Part shown: in pieces, positions 1 through 7,256 of the stretch
Layout: each line of letters opens with the position of its first letter
Position numbering within the stretch: position 1 is the first letter of the stretch
DNA from: JBOHHM01 sp050725495
Lineage (GTDB): Bacteria; Pseudomonadota; Gammaproteobacteria; Burkholderiales; Burkholderiaceae_C
DNA length: 13,994 bases
Assembly (NCBI GenBank): GCA_050725495.1
Contig: JBOHHM010000026.1
Coordinates: forward strand, 1-13,994
Direction of reading: 5' to 3'
Made by a program: the position numbers and the translations under genes
The notes under the pieces: model-generated
Told to the model about the DNA's origin: nothing
Seen by the model: only the letters and a program-made list of their open reading frames with translations
Database searches by the model: none

Positions 1-114
1 GTGCGGCGCCTGTGGCAAAACGACACGCGTCGTTTCAATCGCCTTTTCGGGCTCTGGCGGCACATGGTCGCCTGCTACCTGGAGGCCCTGCCACGCGTTG
101 AACCCCATTCCTGA
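1..114 (+). CDS. C-terminal tail of an unidentified protein (5' end outside window)
   Basis: An open frame enters from the left edge and ends at a TGA at 112-114, giving 37 visible residues rich in Arg, Leu and aromatics and ending LPRVEPHS. The stop lies 117 bases before the next gene on the same strand. The basic, amphipathic helical look would suit the last helix of a TetR-like regulator or another helical protein, but nothing diagnostic is visible, so no function is assigned. It could also be a chance frame: 37 codons are not strong evidence on their own. The GC-rich third positions agree with coding in this frame. Confidence 0.45.
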   Translation: MRRLWQNDTRRFNRLFGLWRHMVACYLEALPRVEPHS

Positions 115-174
115 CTAACCAGCCCCCGCGTGCGGCCTTGTGATGGCGTTAAAGCCATGGGGCGTGCTTGTCCT

Positions 175-190
175 GAATTTTCCCGAATTC
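175..190. promoter_or_regulatory. Short inverted repeat upstream of the hydrolase operon
   Basis: In the 117-base gap before the hydrolase gene, GAATT (175-179) and AATTC (186-190) form an inverted repeat with a 6-base spacer. A second small repeat, ATGGC/GCCAT, lies at 143-158. The gap is AT-richer than the flanking genes, as expected for a promoter or operator region. No convincing -35/-10 pair was found, so this is only a candidate regulator site. The start codon at 232 has a purine-rich ribosome site, AGGAAA, at 221-226. Confidence 0.2.
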
Positions 191-231
191 GCCCTCTTCC
201 TGATTGATTTAACCTTTCCAAGGAAATTCCC

Positions 232-1113
232 ATGAGCCTCTGGCTTGATTTTTTCGGCGCTGAAATTCGCCACGTCAACACCCCCACCCATGGCCGCATT
301 CGCATCGCCGAAGCGGGCCGTGGCAACCCTGAAGTCATCCTGTTTCAGCATGGGCTCAATGGCCACCTGGAGGCCTATGCCAAGAACCTCGTGGCCTTAT
401 CGGACCGGTTCCATGTGATCGCGTTCGATTACGTCGGGCACGGTCTTTCGGACAAGAAGGTGGATGAGTACAACCCGCTCGTTTTCGCCGAGCAGCTGCG
501 CGAACTCATGGACGCGCTGCAGATCGAGTCGGCCCACCTGTCGGGTGAGTCGCTCGGCGGCTGGGTGTCGGGCGTCTTTGCAGCCAAGTATCCGCAGCGC
601 GTGCGCCGCCTGATGCTCAACACCGCGGGTGGGATTCCCGTGGTGTCCACCAAGGGCAAGCAGGACATGCAGAACTTCATGGCCCTGAACAAGGCCAATG
701 TGGACGTGGTGCCCAACCGTGCCACCGTCACGGCGCGCATGCAGTGGCTCATGCACCCCAACAACCACCATATGCTCAATGAAGAGCTGATCGATCTGCG
801 CCTGCGCATCTATCTGGCGGCCGACACGCGCCGGGTGGCGCCCACCATCAACGCGGTGATCCAGCGCCACGATGATTTCCTGATTCCGCTCGAATTGCTG
901 CGCTGTGAGACCCTGTTCCTGTGGACGCAGGACAACCCGATCCATGACCTGGAAGCCGCCCGGGCCGCCGCCGCACGCGTGCCGGGCAGCCGGTTCTATG
1001 TGATGCAGGGCGATGCAGCGCACTGGCCCCAATATGAGGCGCCCGAGGAGTTCAACGCGGTAGCCACCCAGTTCTTCTCGACAGGTCAGGTGCCGACGCA
1101 GGCCAAGGCCTGA
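232..1113 (+). CDS. Alpha/beta-hydrolase, meta-cleavage product (C-C bond) hydrolase type
   Basis: The 293-residue protein has the alpha/beta-hydrolase layout of meta-cleavage product hydrolases (MhpC, BphD, XylF, CmtE families, usually 270-290 aa). HGLNG (about 40-44) is the oxyanion-hole segment. The nucleophile elbow GESLGG puts the catalytic serine at residue 107. The acid is probably Asp234 in LWTQDN, and His264 in GDAAHWP completes the triad. Such enzymes hydrolyse 2-hydroxy-6-oxo-2,4-dienoates to 2-hydroxypenta-2,4-dienoate and a carboxylic acid, in the cytoplasm. The downstream hydratase, aldolase and acetaldehyde dehydrogenase use exactly that dienoate, which supports this role over a generic esterase. 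The acid released (isobutyrate, benzoate, acetate or other) cannot be read from sequence. AGGAAA at 221-226 supports the start at 232. It is the first complete gene of the operon; the next gene follows after 34 bases. Confidence 0.8.
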   Translation: MSLWLDFFGAEIRHVNTPTHGRIRIAEAGRGNPEVILFQHGLNGHLEAYAKNLVALSDRFHVIAFDYVGHGLSDKKVDEYNPLVFAEQLRELMDALQIESAHLSGESLGGWVSGVFAAKYPQRVRRLMLNTAGGIPVVSTKGKQDMQNFMALNKANVDVVPNRATVTARMQWLMHPNNHHMLNEELIDLRLRIYLAADTRRVAPTINAVIQRHDDFLIPLELLRCETLFLWTQDNPIHDLEAARAAAARVPGSRFYVMQGDAAHWPQYEAPEEFNAVATQFFSTGQVPTQAKA

Positions 1114-1147
1114 CAGCGCCAGCATCCTTTGCAACCGGACTGCCTTG

Positions 1148-2173
1148 ATGGACTTGCACGCACAACACAACGACACCGGGATGATCGATGTGCACACCCA
1201 CGTGGTACCGCAATCGTTCCCGGCCTATGTCGGTCGGCATCTGGATGCGCCGTGGCCCTCCATGGCGTCGGCGCAGACCTGCGATCACCAGCATGTCATG
1301 GTGTCCGGGTCGGTCTATCGCACCGTCTCGCACCATTGCTGGGACTGCGCCGTACGCAAGGCTGACATGCAGGCGCGCGGGGTGGGGCGACAGGTGCTGT
1401 CTCCCATGCCCGAGTTGCTGTCGTACTGGATGGAGCCCGAGGACGGGGCGGTCATGTGCCGCTACCTCAATGAGGTCATAGCGACCATGGTGGCCGATGA
1501 CGCAGGGCACTTCGTGGGTCTTGCAGCCGTTCCTTTGCAGGACGTGGGCCTGGCGATCCAGGCGCTGGATTTCGCCGTGCACCAGCTCGGGCTTGTGGGG
1601 GTGGAAATCGGCGGCAACATCAACGGCGTTGCCATCGGCGCCCCCCGCTTCCTGCCTTTCTTTGAGGCGGCAGCCGACTGGGGCGCCGCCGTGTTTGTCC
1701 ACCCTCTGCGCCCCACCGGGATGGACCGCCTGGTCGGTCCGGCTGCGCTGGAGCAGGTGCTGGCCTTCCCGGTTGAAACCGGACTGGCGGCGGCCTCCAT
1801 GATCACGGGAGGCACGCTTGCGCGCCTGCCCCGACTGCGTATTGCCTACAGCCACGGCGGCGGCAGCCTGAACGCGTTGCTGCCCCGCCTGCAGCATGCA
1901 TGGCAATCGCTGCCCCCTGTGCGCGATGCCTTGCCTGTGGAGCCCCTGCAGGCTGCACGGCGCATGTTCTACGACAACCTGGTGTACGACGCCAACACCA
2001 TCCATCGTCTGATTCAGGTCTTTGGCAGCAGCCAGATCATGGTGGGCACGGACTACCCGTTTTCCATCATGGACAACGACCCCGCGGGGCGTCTGCGCTC
2101 GCTGGACCTGCCGGACGACGTCATTCATCAGCTGCGCTCGGACAATGCCCGGCGCTGGCTGGATCTGGCCTGA
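1148..2173 (+). CDS. Amidohydrolase-family (ACMSD-like) metal-dependent decarboxylase/hydrolase
   Basis: This is a TIM-barrel amidohydrolase of the amidohydrolase-2 group, which includes 2-amino-3-carboxymuconate-6-semialdehyde decarboxylase (ACMSD/NbaD) and resorcylate decarboxylases. From the ATG at 1148, the metal-site motifs are HTH (His16, His18), VHP (His185), SHGGG (His236) and GTDYPF (Asp302). About 341 residues matches the family (330-350). Most characterised members are non-oxidative decarboxylases of carboxylated ring-fission products or phenolic acids. Next to a C-C hydrolase, the simplest role is to remove a ring-derived carboxyl group before hydrolysis; this is inference. The start is uncertain: ATG 1148 (or the TTG at 1145) has only a weak CGGA ribosome site, and ATG 1181 would begin MIDVHTHVVP, closer to where ACMSD proteins start. 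It sits between the hydrolase and the reductase, with gaps of 34 and 31 bases. Confidence 0.78.
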   Translation: MDLHAQHNDTGMIDVHTHVVPQSFPAYVGRHLDAPWPSMASAQTCDHQHVMVSGSVYRTVSHHCWDCAVRKADMQARGVGRQVLSPMPELLSYWMEPEDGAVMCRYLNEVIATMVADDAGHFVGLAAVPLQDVGLAIQALDFAVHQLGLVGVEIGGNINGVAIGAPRFLPFFEAAADWGAAVFVHPLRPTGMDRLVGPAALEQVLAFPVETGLAAASMITGGTLARLPRLRIAYSHGGGSLNALLPRLQHAWQSLPPVRDALPVEPLQAARRMFYDNLVYDANTIHRLIQVFGSSQIMVGTDYPFSIMDNDPAGRLRSLDLPDDVIHQLRSDNARRWLDLA

Positions 2174-2204
2174 GCCATTGCAAAACCGGTATCCGGGAGA
2201 CACC

Positions 2205-3224
2205 ATGAGCCAAACAGGGCACACCATCCAAATCGCCGGCAACGAAGCCCGCTACACCGTACTGCCAGGCGACAACCTCTTGCGCGCTGGCTTGCGCGCC
2301 GGCATCGGCATGCCATATGAATGCAACGCGGGCGGATGTGGCTCGTGCAAGTTCGAAGTGATTCGCGGCGAAGTCGAAGACCTCTGGCCCGAGGCCCCCG
2401 GCATCAGTGCCAAGGACCGCGCCAAGGGCCGCCGCCTGGCATGCCAGTGCCGTCCCCTGACGGACTGCGAGATCAAGATCCGAGTCGGTGAGGACTTCGT
2501 GCCGGTCGTTCGCCCCGACCGCTTCGAGGCGACCTTCACAGGCAGCGAGCATGTCACCAGCGACATTCGGGAGTTCAGCTTCCGTGGCCACCAGCCTGCC
2601 CGCTTCTTGCCCGGGCAGTACGCATTGCTGGAGCTGCCAGGCGCGGGGCAGGTGCGCGCGTACTCCATGTCCAACCAGCCCAACGATGACGGCGACTGGA
2701 AGGTGATGGTGCGCCGGGTACCCAACGGGCAGGTCAGCAACCAGTTGTTCGATGCGTTGCACGTGGGCCAATCGGTGCAGATCGATGGCCCCTACGGCCT
2801 GGCATACCTGCGCTCCGAAGTGCCACGCGATGTGGTCTGCATTGCAGGCGGCTCAGGCCTGGCGCCCATGCTGTCCGTGGTCAACGCGGCGGCAGCCAGC
2901 CCCGCCCTGGAGGGGCGGACCATCTCCCTGTTCTATGGCGGCAGAGGGTCTGTAGATATTCCCCGGTTTGACGCATGGCTTGGCCTGCCCGAGCGGGTGC
3001 AGTGCAAGGCCGCGGTATCCGTAGTCGAGCTGGCAGACCAGGGCGGCTGGACGGGTGAGCGAGGCTTTGTGCATGAGCTGCTGGTCCGCAGCATCGCTAC
3101 CGATTTTGCCGCGCGCGAGTATTACCTGGCAGGGCCTCCACCCATGATTGAGACGGTGGTGCGTACCTTGATGGTGGACCACCAGGTGTCCGCATCCCAG
3201 ATTCATTACGACCGATTTTTCTGA
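2205..3224 (+). CDS. Ring-hydroxylating dioxygenase reductase: plant-type 2Fe-2S plus FAD/NAD domains
   Basis: The 339-residue protein has a plant-type [2Fe-2S] ferredoxin domain at the N terminus (Cys40-x4-Cys45-x2-Cys48, Cys80). This is followed by a ferredoxin-NADP reductase-like FAD domain (RAYS at 151-154) and a nucleotide-binding domain (GGSGLAPM at 215-222, AGPPPM near the C terminus). This order is that of NahAa-type reductases, which pass electrons from NAD(P)H through FAD and the cluster to a separate ferredoxin. The next gene encodes a Rieske ferredoxin, so the pair fits a three-component, naphthalene-dioxygenase-like system. The open frame extends back to 2022 inside the amidohydrolase gene, but homology begins at ATG 2205, behind a GGGAGA ribosome site. 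The oxygenase subunits it would serve are not in the window. The other possible role, as reductase of a monooxygenase, is less likely given the Rieske neighbour. Confidence 0.88.
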   Translation: MSQTGHTIQIAGNEARYTVLPGDNLLRAGLRAGIGMPYECNAGGCGSCKFEVIRGEVEDLWPEAPGISAKDRAKGRRLACQCRPLTDCEIKIRVGEDFVPVVRPDRFEATFTGSEHVTSDIREFSFRGHQPARFLPGQYALLELPGAGQVRAYSMSNQPNDDGDWKVMVRRVPNGQVSNQLFDALHVGQSVQIDGPYGLAYLRSEVPRDVVCIAGGSGLAPMLSVVNAAAASPALEGRTISLFYGGRGSVDIPRFDAWLGLPERVQCKAAVSVVELADQGGWTGERGFVHELLVRSIATDFAAREYYLAGPPPMIETVVRTLMVDHQVSASQIHYDRFF

Positions 3225-3242
3225 AAAGGCAAGGTGACAGTC

Positions 3243-3593
3243 ATGGAACAGAAAGACGCCCAGATGACCGGCAACGAACTGCGGCTTTGCCGCATTGATG
3301 TGATTGAAGATGGCGAGGCTCTTCGCGTGGACATTGACGGGCGCCCCCCGCTGGCCGTTTTCCATCTGGACGGCGAGTTCTACGTGACCGACGACACCTG
3401 TTCGCACGGCGACGCATCGCTGTCGGAGGGGAGTCTGGAGAACGGTCATATCGAATGCCCTTGGCATACCGGCCGGTTCTGCCTCAAGACCGGTGCTGCG
3501 CTGACCTTTCCGGCCGTCACGCCGATCAAGGCCTACAAGACCATTGTTCGCGAAGGCGAGTTGTTCATCCATACCGAAGCAGACCCCACATGA
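3243..3593 (+). CDS. Rieske [2Fe-2S] ferredoxin component of a ring-hydroxylating dioxygenase
   Basis: A small soluble protein of 116 residues with one Rieske site: CSH (Cys53, His55) and CPWH (Cys72, His75), the C-x-H...C-x2-H pattern with the spacing of the BphF/NahAb/CmtAd ferredoxins. It carries electrons from the reductase encoded just upstream to the terminal oxygenase. Length and lack of a membrane segment exclude a cytochrome bc1 Rieske protein. Two starts are possible: GTG 3234 and ATG 3243. The ATG is preferred because AAGGTGA at 3231-3237 gives normal spacing. The stop TGA (3591-3593) overlaps the ATG of the next gene (3590) in an ATGA arrangement, indicating translational coupling. 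Confidence 0.9.
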   Translation: MEQKDAQMTGNELRLCRIDVIEDGEALRVDIDGRPPLAVFHLDGEFYVTDDTCSHGDASLSEGSLENGHIECPWHTGRFCLKTGAALTFPAVTPIKAYKTIVREGELFIHTEADPT

Positions 3594-4381
3594 ATGCATC
3601 CCTCAATCCCTCGTTCCAGCAAGCCGCCGCAACCCTGCGCCAGGCGCGTGCGTCGCGCACCACGGTAGCCCCCATCTCCGTCAGCCACGGCATCGCCGGC
3701 CTGGAGGCCGCCTATGCGGTGGCAGAGATCAATACACGCGCCCAGCTGGCTGCAGGGCGCCGCATCGTGGGCCTGAAGGTGGGCCTGACGGCCAAGGCCG
3801 TGCAGCAGCAGCTCGGTGTGGACCAGCCGGACTTTGGCGTGCTGCTGGACGACATGGAGTTTCTGAATGGCCAGGACGTGCCGACCAGCCGCCTGATGCA
3901 GCCCAAGGTGGAAGCCGAGATCGCCTTTGTGGTCGGCCGCGACCTGGGCGGATCCAGCCCCAGTTACGCCGAATTTATGGCCGCCATCGCGCATGCATTG
4001 CCTGCCATCGAGATCGTGGACAGCGCCATCATCGACTGGAAGATCAGCCTGGTCGATACCGTGGCCGACAACGCATCCTGTGGCCTCTATGTCCTGGGCG
4101 ACCAGCCGGTGCCTGTGGGCCAACTGTCGCTGGGCGAACTGGGGATGACCATGAACAACAACGGCCAGACCGTTTCGGTGGGCACCGGGGCGGCCTGCCT
4201 GGGCCATCCGCTGCGTGCGGCCTACTGGCTCGCCCAAACCATGGCCGCGCGGGGCCAGGGCCTCAAGGCCGGGCAGGTGGTCCTGTCGGGCGCGCTGGGG
4301 CCCATGGTCCCGGTGCAGGCCGGTGATCTGGTTCAGGCACAGATCGGTGCGCTGGGCACCGTCAGCTGCCGCATGGTCTGA
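3590..4381 (+). CDS. mhpD: 2-keto-4-pentenoate (2-hydroxypenta-2,4-dienoate) hydratase
   Basis: The 263-residue protein belongs to the MhpD/DmpE hydratase family (260-270 aa). It adds water to 2-hydroxypenta-2,4-dienoate to give 4-hydroxy-2-oxovalerate. Conserved blocks are RRIVGLKVGLT (57-67), QPDFG (79-83), the acidic metal ligands Glu108 and Glu110 in KVEAEIAF and Glu141, DTVADNASCG (156-165) and a C-terminal GALGPMV. The pattern is closer to MhpD than to the related 4-oxalocrotonate decarboxylase DmpH, and no oxalocrotonate-branch genes are visible. The start ATG 3590 overlaps the ferredoxin stop. An in-frame extension back to 3455 lies wholly inside the ferredoxin gene and is not used. 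AcDH follows after 15 bases. Confidence 0.92.
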   Translation: MNASLNPSFQQAAATLRQARASRTTVAPISVSHGIAGLEAAYAVAEINTRAQLAAGRRIVGLKVGLTAKAVQQQLGVDQPDFGVLLDDMEFLNGQDVPTSRLMQPKVEAEIAFVVGRDLGGSSPSYAEFMAAIAHALPAIEIVDSAIIDWKISLVDTVADNASCGLYVLGDQPVPVGQLSLGELGMTMNNNGQTVSVGTGAACLGHPLRAAYWLAQTMAARGQGLKAGQVVLSGALGPMVPVQAGDLVQAQIGALGTVSCRMV

Positions 4382-4396
4382 AGGAGCAAGCCCACC

Positions 4397-5341
4397 ATGA
4401 CCCGCAAACTCAAGGCTGCCATCATTGGCAGCGGCAACATCGGCACGGACTTGATGATCAAGATCCTGCGCCACGGCAAGAACATCGAAATGGGCGCCAT
4501 GGTCGGCATCGACCCGGCCTCCGACGGCCTGGCGCGCGCCGCCCGCATGGGCGTGGCCACCACCCATGAAGGCGTCGAAGGCCTGACCCGCCTGCCCGGC
4601 TTTGCCGACATCGACTTCGTGTTCGACGCCACCTCGGCCGGCGCCCACATCAAAAACGATGCCTTCCTGCGCAGCCTCAAGCCCGGCATTCGCATGATCG
4701 ACTTGACGCCCGCGGCCATCGGCCCGTACTGCATCCCGGTCGTGAACGGCGAAGACCACCTGGACGCCCTGAACGTCAACATGGTCACCTGCGGCGGCCA
4801 GGCCACCATCCCCATGGTGGCGGCGGTGTCGCGCGTGGCGAAGGTGCACTACGGTGAAATCGTCGCCTCGATCTCCAGCAAGAGTGCCGGCCCCGGCACC
4901 CGCGCCAACATCGACGAATTCACTGAAACCACCTCCAAGGCCATCGAAGTGGTGGGCGGCGCCGTCAAGGGCAAGGCCATCATCGTGCTGAACCCCGCCG
5001 AGCCCCCGCTCATCATGCGCGACACGGTGTACACCCTGAGCGGTTGCGCCAGCGAAGACGCGATTGCCGAATCGGTTGAACGCATGGCTGCGGACGTGCA
5101 GGCCTACGTGCCCGGCTACCGCCTGAAGCAGAAGGTGCAGTTCGACCGCATCGAAGCCAGCCACCCCATCAACATCCCGGGCGTGGGCCCCCGCATGAGC
5201 GGCCTGAAGACTTCCATCTTCCTGGAAGTCGAAGGCGCCGCCCACTACCTGCCCGCTTACGCCGGCAACCTGGACATCATGACCAGCGCCGGCCTGCGCA
5301 CGGCAGAACACATGGCTCAGCGCACGCTGGCTGCGGCTTAA
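4397..5341 (+). CDS. mhpF: Acetaldehyde dehydrogenase (acylating)
   Basis: The 314-residue protein has the length and full motif set of MhpF/DmpF enzymes. It oxidises acetaldehyde with NAD+ and CoA to acetyl-CoA, and works as a complex with the aldolase encoded next, which passes it acetaldehyde through an internal channel. Visible are an N-terminal Rossmann fold (GSGNIG, about 12-17), the DATSAG segment (near 79), and the catalytic cysteine Cys132 in MVTCGGQA. Cys132 is at the same number as in DmpF. SSKSAGPGTRANIDEFTETT near 155-174 and LNPAEPP near 201 are family hallmarks. AGGAG at 4382-4386 is its ribosome site. Codon use is very GC-rich and uniform with the aldolase gene, slightly stronger than in the genes before it. 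Confidence 0.95.
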   Translation: MTRKLKAAIIGSGNIGTDLMIKILRHGKNIEMGAMVGIDPASDGLARAARMGVATTHEGVEGLTRLPGFADIDFVFDATSAGAHIKNDAFLRSLKPGIRMIDLTPAAIGPYCIPVVNGEDHLDALNVNMVTCGGQATIPMVAAVSRVAKVHYGEIVASISSKSAGPGTRANIDEFTETTSKAIEVVGGAVKGKAIIVLNPAEPPLIMRDTVYTLSGCASEDAIAESVERMAADVQAYVPGYRLKQKVQFDRIEASHPINIPGVGPRMSGLKTSIFLEVEGAAHYLPAYAGNLDIMTSAGLRTAEHMAQRTLAAA

Positions 5342-5352
5342 GGAGAAGCACC

Positions 5353-6438
5353 ATGGACAAGAAACTCTACATCTCCGACGTGACCCTGCGTGACGGCAGC
5401 CACGCCATCCGCCACCAGTACAGCGTCGAACAAGCCAAGCAAATCGCCAAGGCCCTGGACGACGCCAAGGTCGACTCGATTGAAGTCGCCCACGGCGACG
5501 GCCTGCAGGGCGGCAGCTTCAACTACGGCTTCGGTGCCCACGCCGACGTCGAGTGGATCGAAGCCGTGGCCAGCGTGGTCAAACACGCCAAGATCGCCAC
5601 TCTGCTGCTGCCCGGCATCGGCACCGTGCACGACCTGAAGGCCGCTTACGACGCCGGTGCCCGCATCGTGCGCGTGGCGACCCACTGCACCGAAGCCGAC
5701 ATCTCCAGGCAGCACATCGAGTACGCCCGCCACCTGGGCATGGACGCCGTCGGCTTCCTGATGATGAGCCACATGCAGACCCCCAAGGGCCTGGCCGGAC
5801 AGGCCAAGCTCATGGAAAGCTACGGCGCCACCGTCTGCTACGTGGTGGACTCCGGCGGCGCGTTGAGCATGAACGACGTGCGCGACCGCTTCCGCGCCTT
5901 CAAGGATGTGCTCAAGCCCGAAACCCAGACCGGCATTCACGCCCACCACAACCTGAGCTTGGGCGTGGCCAACAGCATCGTGGCCGTCGAAGAAGGCTGC
6001 GAACGCATCGACGCCAGCCTGGCAGGCATGGGTGCCGGCGCCGGTAACGCCCCGCTGGAAGTGTTCATCGCCGCGGCCGACCGCATGGGCTGGAACCACG
6101 GCACCGACCTGTACAAGCTCATGGACGCCGCTGACGACATCGTGCGTCCGCTGCAAGACCGCCCGGTGCGCGTGGACCGCGAAACCCTGGCGCTGGGCTA
6201 CGCCGGCGTGTACTCCAGCTTCCTGCGCCACTCCGAAGTGGCGGCCAAGAAGTACGGCCTGAAGGCCGTCGACATACTGGTTGAGCTGGGCAAGCGCCGC
6301 ATGGTCGGCGGCCAGGAGGACATGATCGTGGACGTGGCGCTGGACCTGCTCAAGGCCCAGGAGCATGAACGCATGCATGCGGGTTCTGGTGCAAATAGCG
6401 GGCGCCAATCGGTGATGCTGGAGAGCTGGACGAGCTGA
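5353..6438 (+). CDS. mhpE: 4-hydroxy-2-oxovalerate aldolase, C-terminus altered by an IS remnant
   Basis: This is a DmpG/MhpE-type class II aldolase. It cleaves 4-hydroxy-2-oxovalerate to pyruvate and acetaldehyde, and is the channel partner of the dehydrogenase upstream (11-base gap, AGGAGA at 5341-5346). All expected active-site residues are present with a constant offset of -4 from DmpG: Arg13, Asp14 (metal), His17 (base), His196 and His198 (metal, HAHH) and Tyr287 (GYAGVYSS). MVGGQEDM near 317-324 marks the conserved C-terminal region. The family usually ends at about 340-350 residues. Here codon 343 runs into the left end of an IS6-type remnant at 6381, so the last ~19 residues (GSGANSG...ESWTS) are encoded by insertion-sequence DNA. 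The catalytic barrel is intact, so activity is probably retained; the effect on complex formation is unknown. Confidence 0.93.
   Translation: MDKKLYISDVTLRDGSHAIRHQYSVEQAKQIAKALDDAKVDSIEVAHGDGLQGGSFNYGFGAHADVEWIEAVASVVKHAKIATLLLPGIGTVHDLKAAYDAGARIVRVATHCTEADISRQHIEYARHLGMDAVGFLMMSHMQTPKGLAGQAKLMESYGATVCYVVDSGGALSMNDVRDRFRAFKDVLKPETQTGIHAHHNLSLGVANSIVAVEEGCERIDASLAGMGAGAGNAPLEVFIAAADRMGWNHGTDLYKLMDAADDIVRPLQDRPVRVDRETLALGYAGVYSSFLRHSEVAAKKYGLKAVDILVELGKRRMVGGQEDMIVDVALDLLKAQEHERMHAGSGANSGRQSVMLESWTS
6381..6396 (+). repeat. Left terminal inverted repeat of the 311-bp IS6 derivative
   Basis: GGGTTCTGGTGCAAAT lies inside the 3' end of the aldolase gene and pairs with 6676-6691. Confidence 0.72.
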
Positions 6439-6448
6439 GGGTCGGGCA

Positions 6449-6628
6449 GGCAAGACCGCGGACTTCAGGCTCAGCGCCAAGCGAGATGTCGCTGCGGCCA
6501 AGGCCTTCTTCAAGAACGCGATCAAGAGCCCGGGCCGTGCACCGCAGACTCGCAAGGGCCAGTTCAGCCTCACCAACGTAAGCCGCAAAGACGCCACTGC
6601 GCCCGCCGCTTGGAATGCCATGCTTTGA
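6449..6628 (+). pseudogene. IS6-family transposase fragment, in-frame internal deletion
   Basis: One frame of 59 codons ending at TGA 6626-6628 joins two parts of an IS6-family DDE transposase. The first is the segment after the first catalytic region (TADFRLSAKRDVAAAKAFF). The second is the extreme C terminus (KGQFSLTN...APAAWNAML, matching the family's usual WNAVL-type end). They fuse at about 6549 (PQT/RKGQF), removing roughly 100 residues including the rest of the catalytic triad. The N-terminal helix-turn-helix part is missing. No start codon or ribosome site is associated. It is non-functional. Confidence 0.72.
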
Positions 6629-6675
6629 ACTTGATGAAGTGACCAACGAGCTGGCTGCTTTTCGCTCGCACCATC

Positions 6676-6691
6676 AATTGCACCAGAGCCC
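6676..6691 (-). repeat. Right terminal inverted repeat of the 311-bp IS6 derivative
   Basis: AATTGCACCAGAGCCC is the inverted copy of the left end with two mismatches. Its last base abuts the GC-rich stem-loop at 6691-6715. Confidence 0.7.
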
Positions 6692-6715
6692 CCGCGCCCA
6701 CGTGGCGGGCGCGGG
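6691..6715. other. Strong GC-rich stem-loop at the IS end, downstream of marR
   Basis: CCCGCGCCC (6691-6699) and GGGCGCGGG (6707-6715) form a perfect 9-bp stem with a 7-base loop. It lies 21 bases past the marR stop codon (- strand) and also after the aldolase operon (+ strand), so it could stop transcription from either side. Neither side has a T-run, so it is not a canonical intrinsic terminator. It may instead stabilise a 3' end or be a remnant of a target hairpin. Confidence 0.45.
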
Positions 6716-6735
6716 AATGACGTTAGGGTTGGCTG

Positions 6736-7200
6736 TCAGGCCGCGTCCGCCTGCAGGTAAGCGAGCAGGTTGCCCTTCATCTCGTCGAGCGTCACGGCGG
6801 CGCTCTCGAGCTTCTCGTCGGTCAGGCCGGCAAGGATCTGTTCGTTCATGCGATGGCTGACCTTGCGCATGCGGACGATCAATTGCTTGCTTTTGGGCTC
6901 GAGGAAGATGCGGTTGACGCGGCGGTCGCTGGCGTCGGGCTCGCGCCGCACCAGGCCCGACTTCTCGAGCCGGTCGATCAAGCCGCCCACCGCTACCTTG
7001 CCGAGGTCGAGCTCCTCGGCCAGCTGGGACTGCGTCATGCCGTCCTCGCGCGAGAGATAGGCCAGCACCCACCACTGCGATCGCGTCACGTTCAGCGGCT
7101 TCAGGCAACGGTCGAAGGCGCTGCGGCGCAGCCGCGACACATCGTGAATCAGGAAACCGAGCCGGAGCTCCCAATCGGTGGTGTGTGTCTCTGGTGCCAT
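6736..7200 (-). CDS. MarR-family transcriptional regulator
   Basis: A protein of about 154 residues with the MarR winged-helix layout. It has an N-terminal dimerisation helix, then a helix-turn-helix in the MTQSQLAEELDLGKVAVGGLIDRLEKSGLV region (about residues 55-84), and a wing with the hallmark DASDRRVNRIFLE. MarR proteins are dimers that usually repress and are released by an aromatic or acyl-CoA ligand. The frame also has an ATG at 7206, but AGAGA at 7207-7211 touches that codon and is better spaced for ATG 7200. The promoter region overlaps an inverted repeat (7232-7246), suggesting autoregulation. A similar site lies in the divergent promoter at 9811-9830. It lies just downstream of an SDR pseudogene on the same strand, probably once the end of the crotonase operon. 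The ligand is unknown. Confidence 0.9.
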   Translation of the reverse strand: MAPETHTTDWELRLGFLIHDVSRLRRSAFDRCLKPLNVTRSQWWVLAYLSREDGMTQSQLAEELDLGKVAVGGLIDRLEKSGLVRREPDASDRRVNRIFLEPKSKQLIVRMRKVSHRMNEQILAGLTDEKLESAAVTLDEMKGNLLAYLQADAA

Positions 7201-7230
7201 GACCATTCTCTGGCCGCAGGGGCCGGTTTG

Positions 7231-7249
7231 TTACTATAAGGTAGTATAC
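7231..7249 (-). promoter_or_regulatory. marR promoter/operator with inverted repeat
   Basis: On the + strand TACTA (7232-7236) and TAGTA (7242-7246) are inverted with a 5-base spacer. On the - strand the region reads TATACTACCTTATAGTA, containing two -10-like hexamers, TATACT and TATAGT. An operator overlapping the -10 is typical of MarR autorepression. The segment is sharply AT-rich within GC-rich DNA. No clear -35 is visible. 13 of 18 bases match the segment at 9813-9830. Confidence 0.5.
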
Positions 7250-7256
7250 ATTCTAT

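Larger units (their letters stand above)
6381..6691 (+). mobile_element. Internally deleted IS6-family element (311 bp) with terminal inverted repeats
   Basis: The left end GGGTTCTGGTGCAAAT (6381-6396) and the right end AATTGCACCAGAGCCC (6676-6691) are inverted repeats matching at 14 of 16 positions. They resemble known IS6-family ends (IS26-like ...CTGTTGCAAA). Between them is only a fragment of a transposase frame. No 8-bp target duplication is seen: bases before the left end (CATGCATGC) and after the right end (CCGCGCCC) differ. The left end sits inside the aldolase gene. The element cannot encode a working transposase and behaves like a MITE-sized derivative. Confidence 0.75.

Noticed and set aside
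1052..2242. 396-codon open frame on the - strand
   Set aside because: Antisense to the amidohydrolase gene; no recognisable domain.
3533..5311. 592-codon open frame on the - strand
   Set aside because: It is antisense to the hydratase and acetaldehyde dehydrogenase genes. Its His/Gly/Val-rich composition is what GC-rich coding DNA gives in this opposite frame, and it has no family motif.
5338..6621. 427-codon open frame on the - strand
   Set aside because: Antisense shadow of the aldolase gene with His/Val/Gly-rich low-complexity sequence; the + strand protein has every catalytic residue.
6691..6715. Intrinsic terminator for marR or the aldolase operon
   Set aside because: The stem is strong, but there is no T-run on either strand, so it is listed only as a stem-loop.
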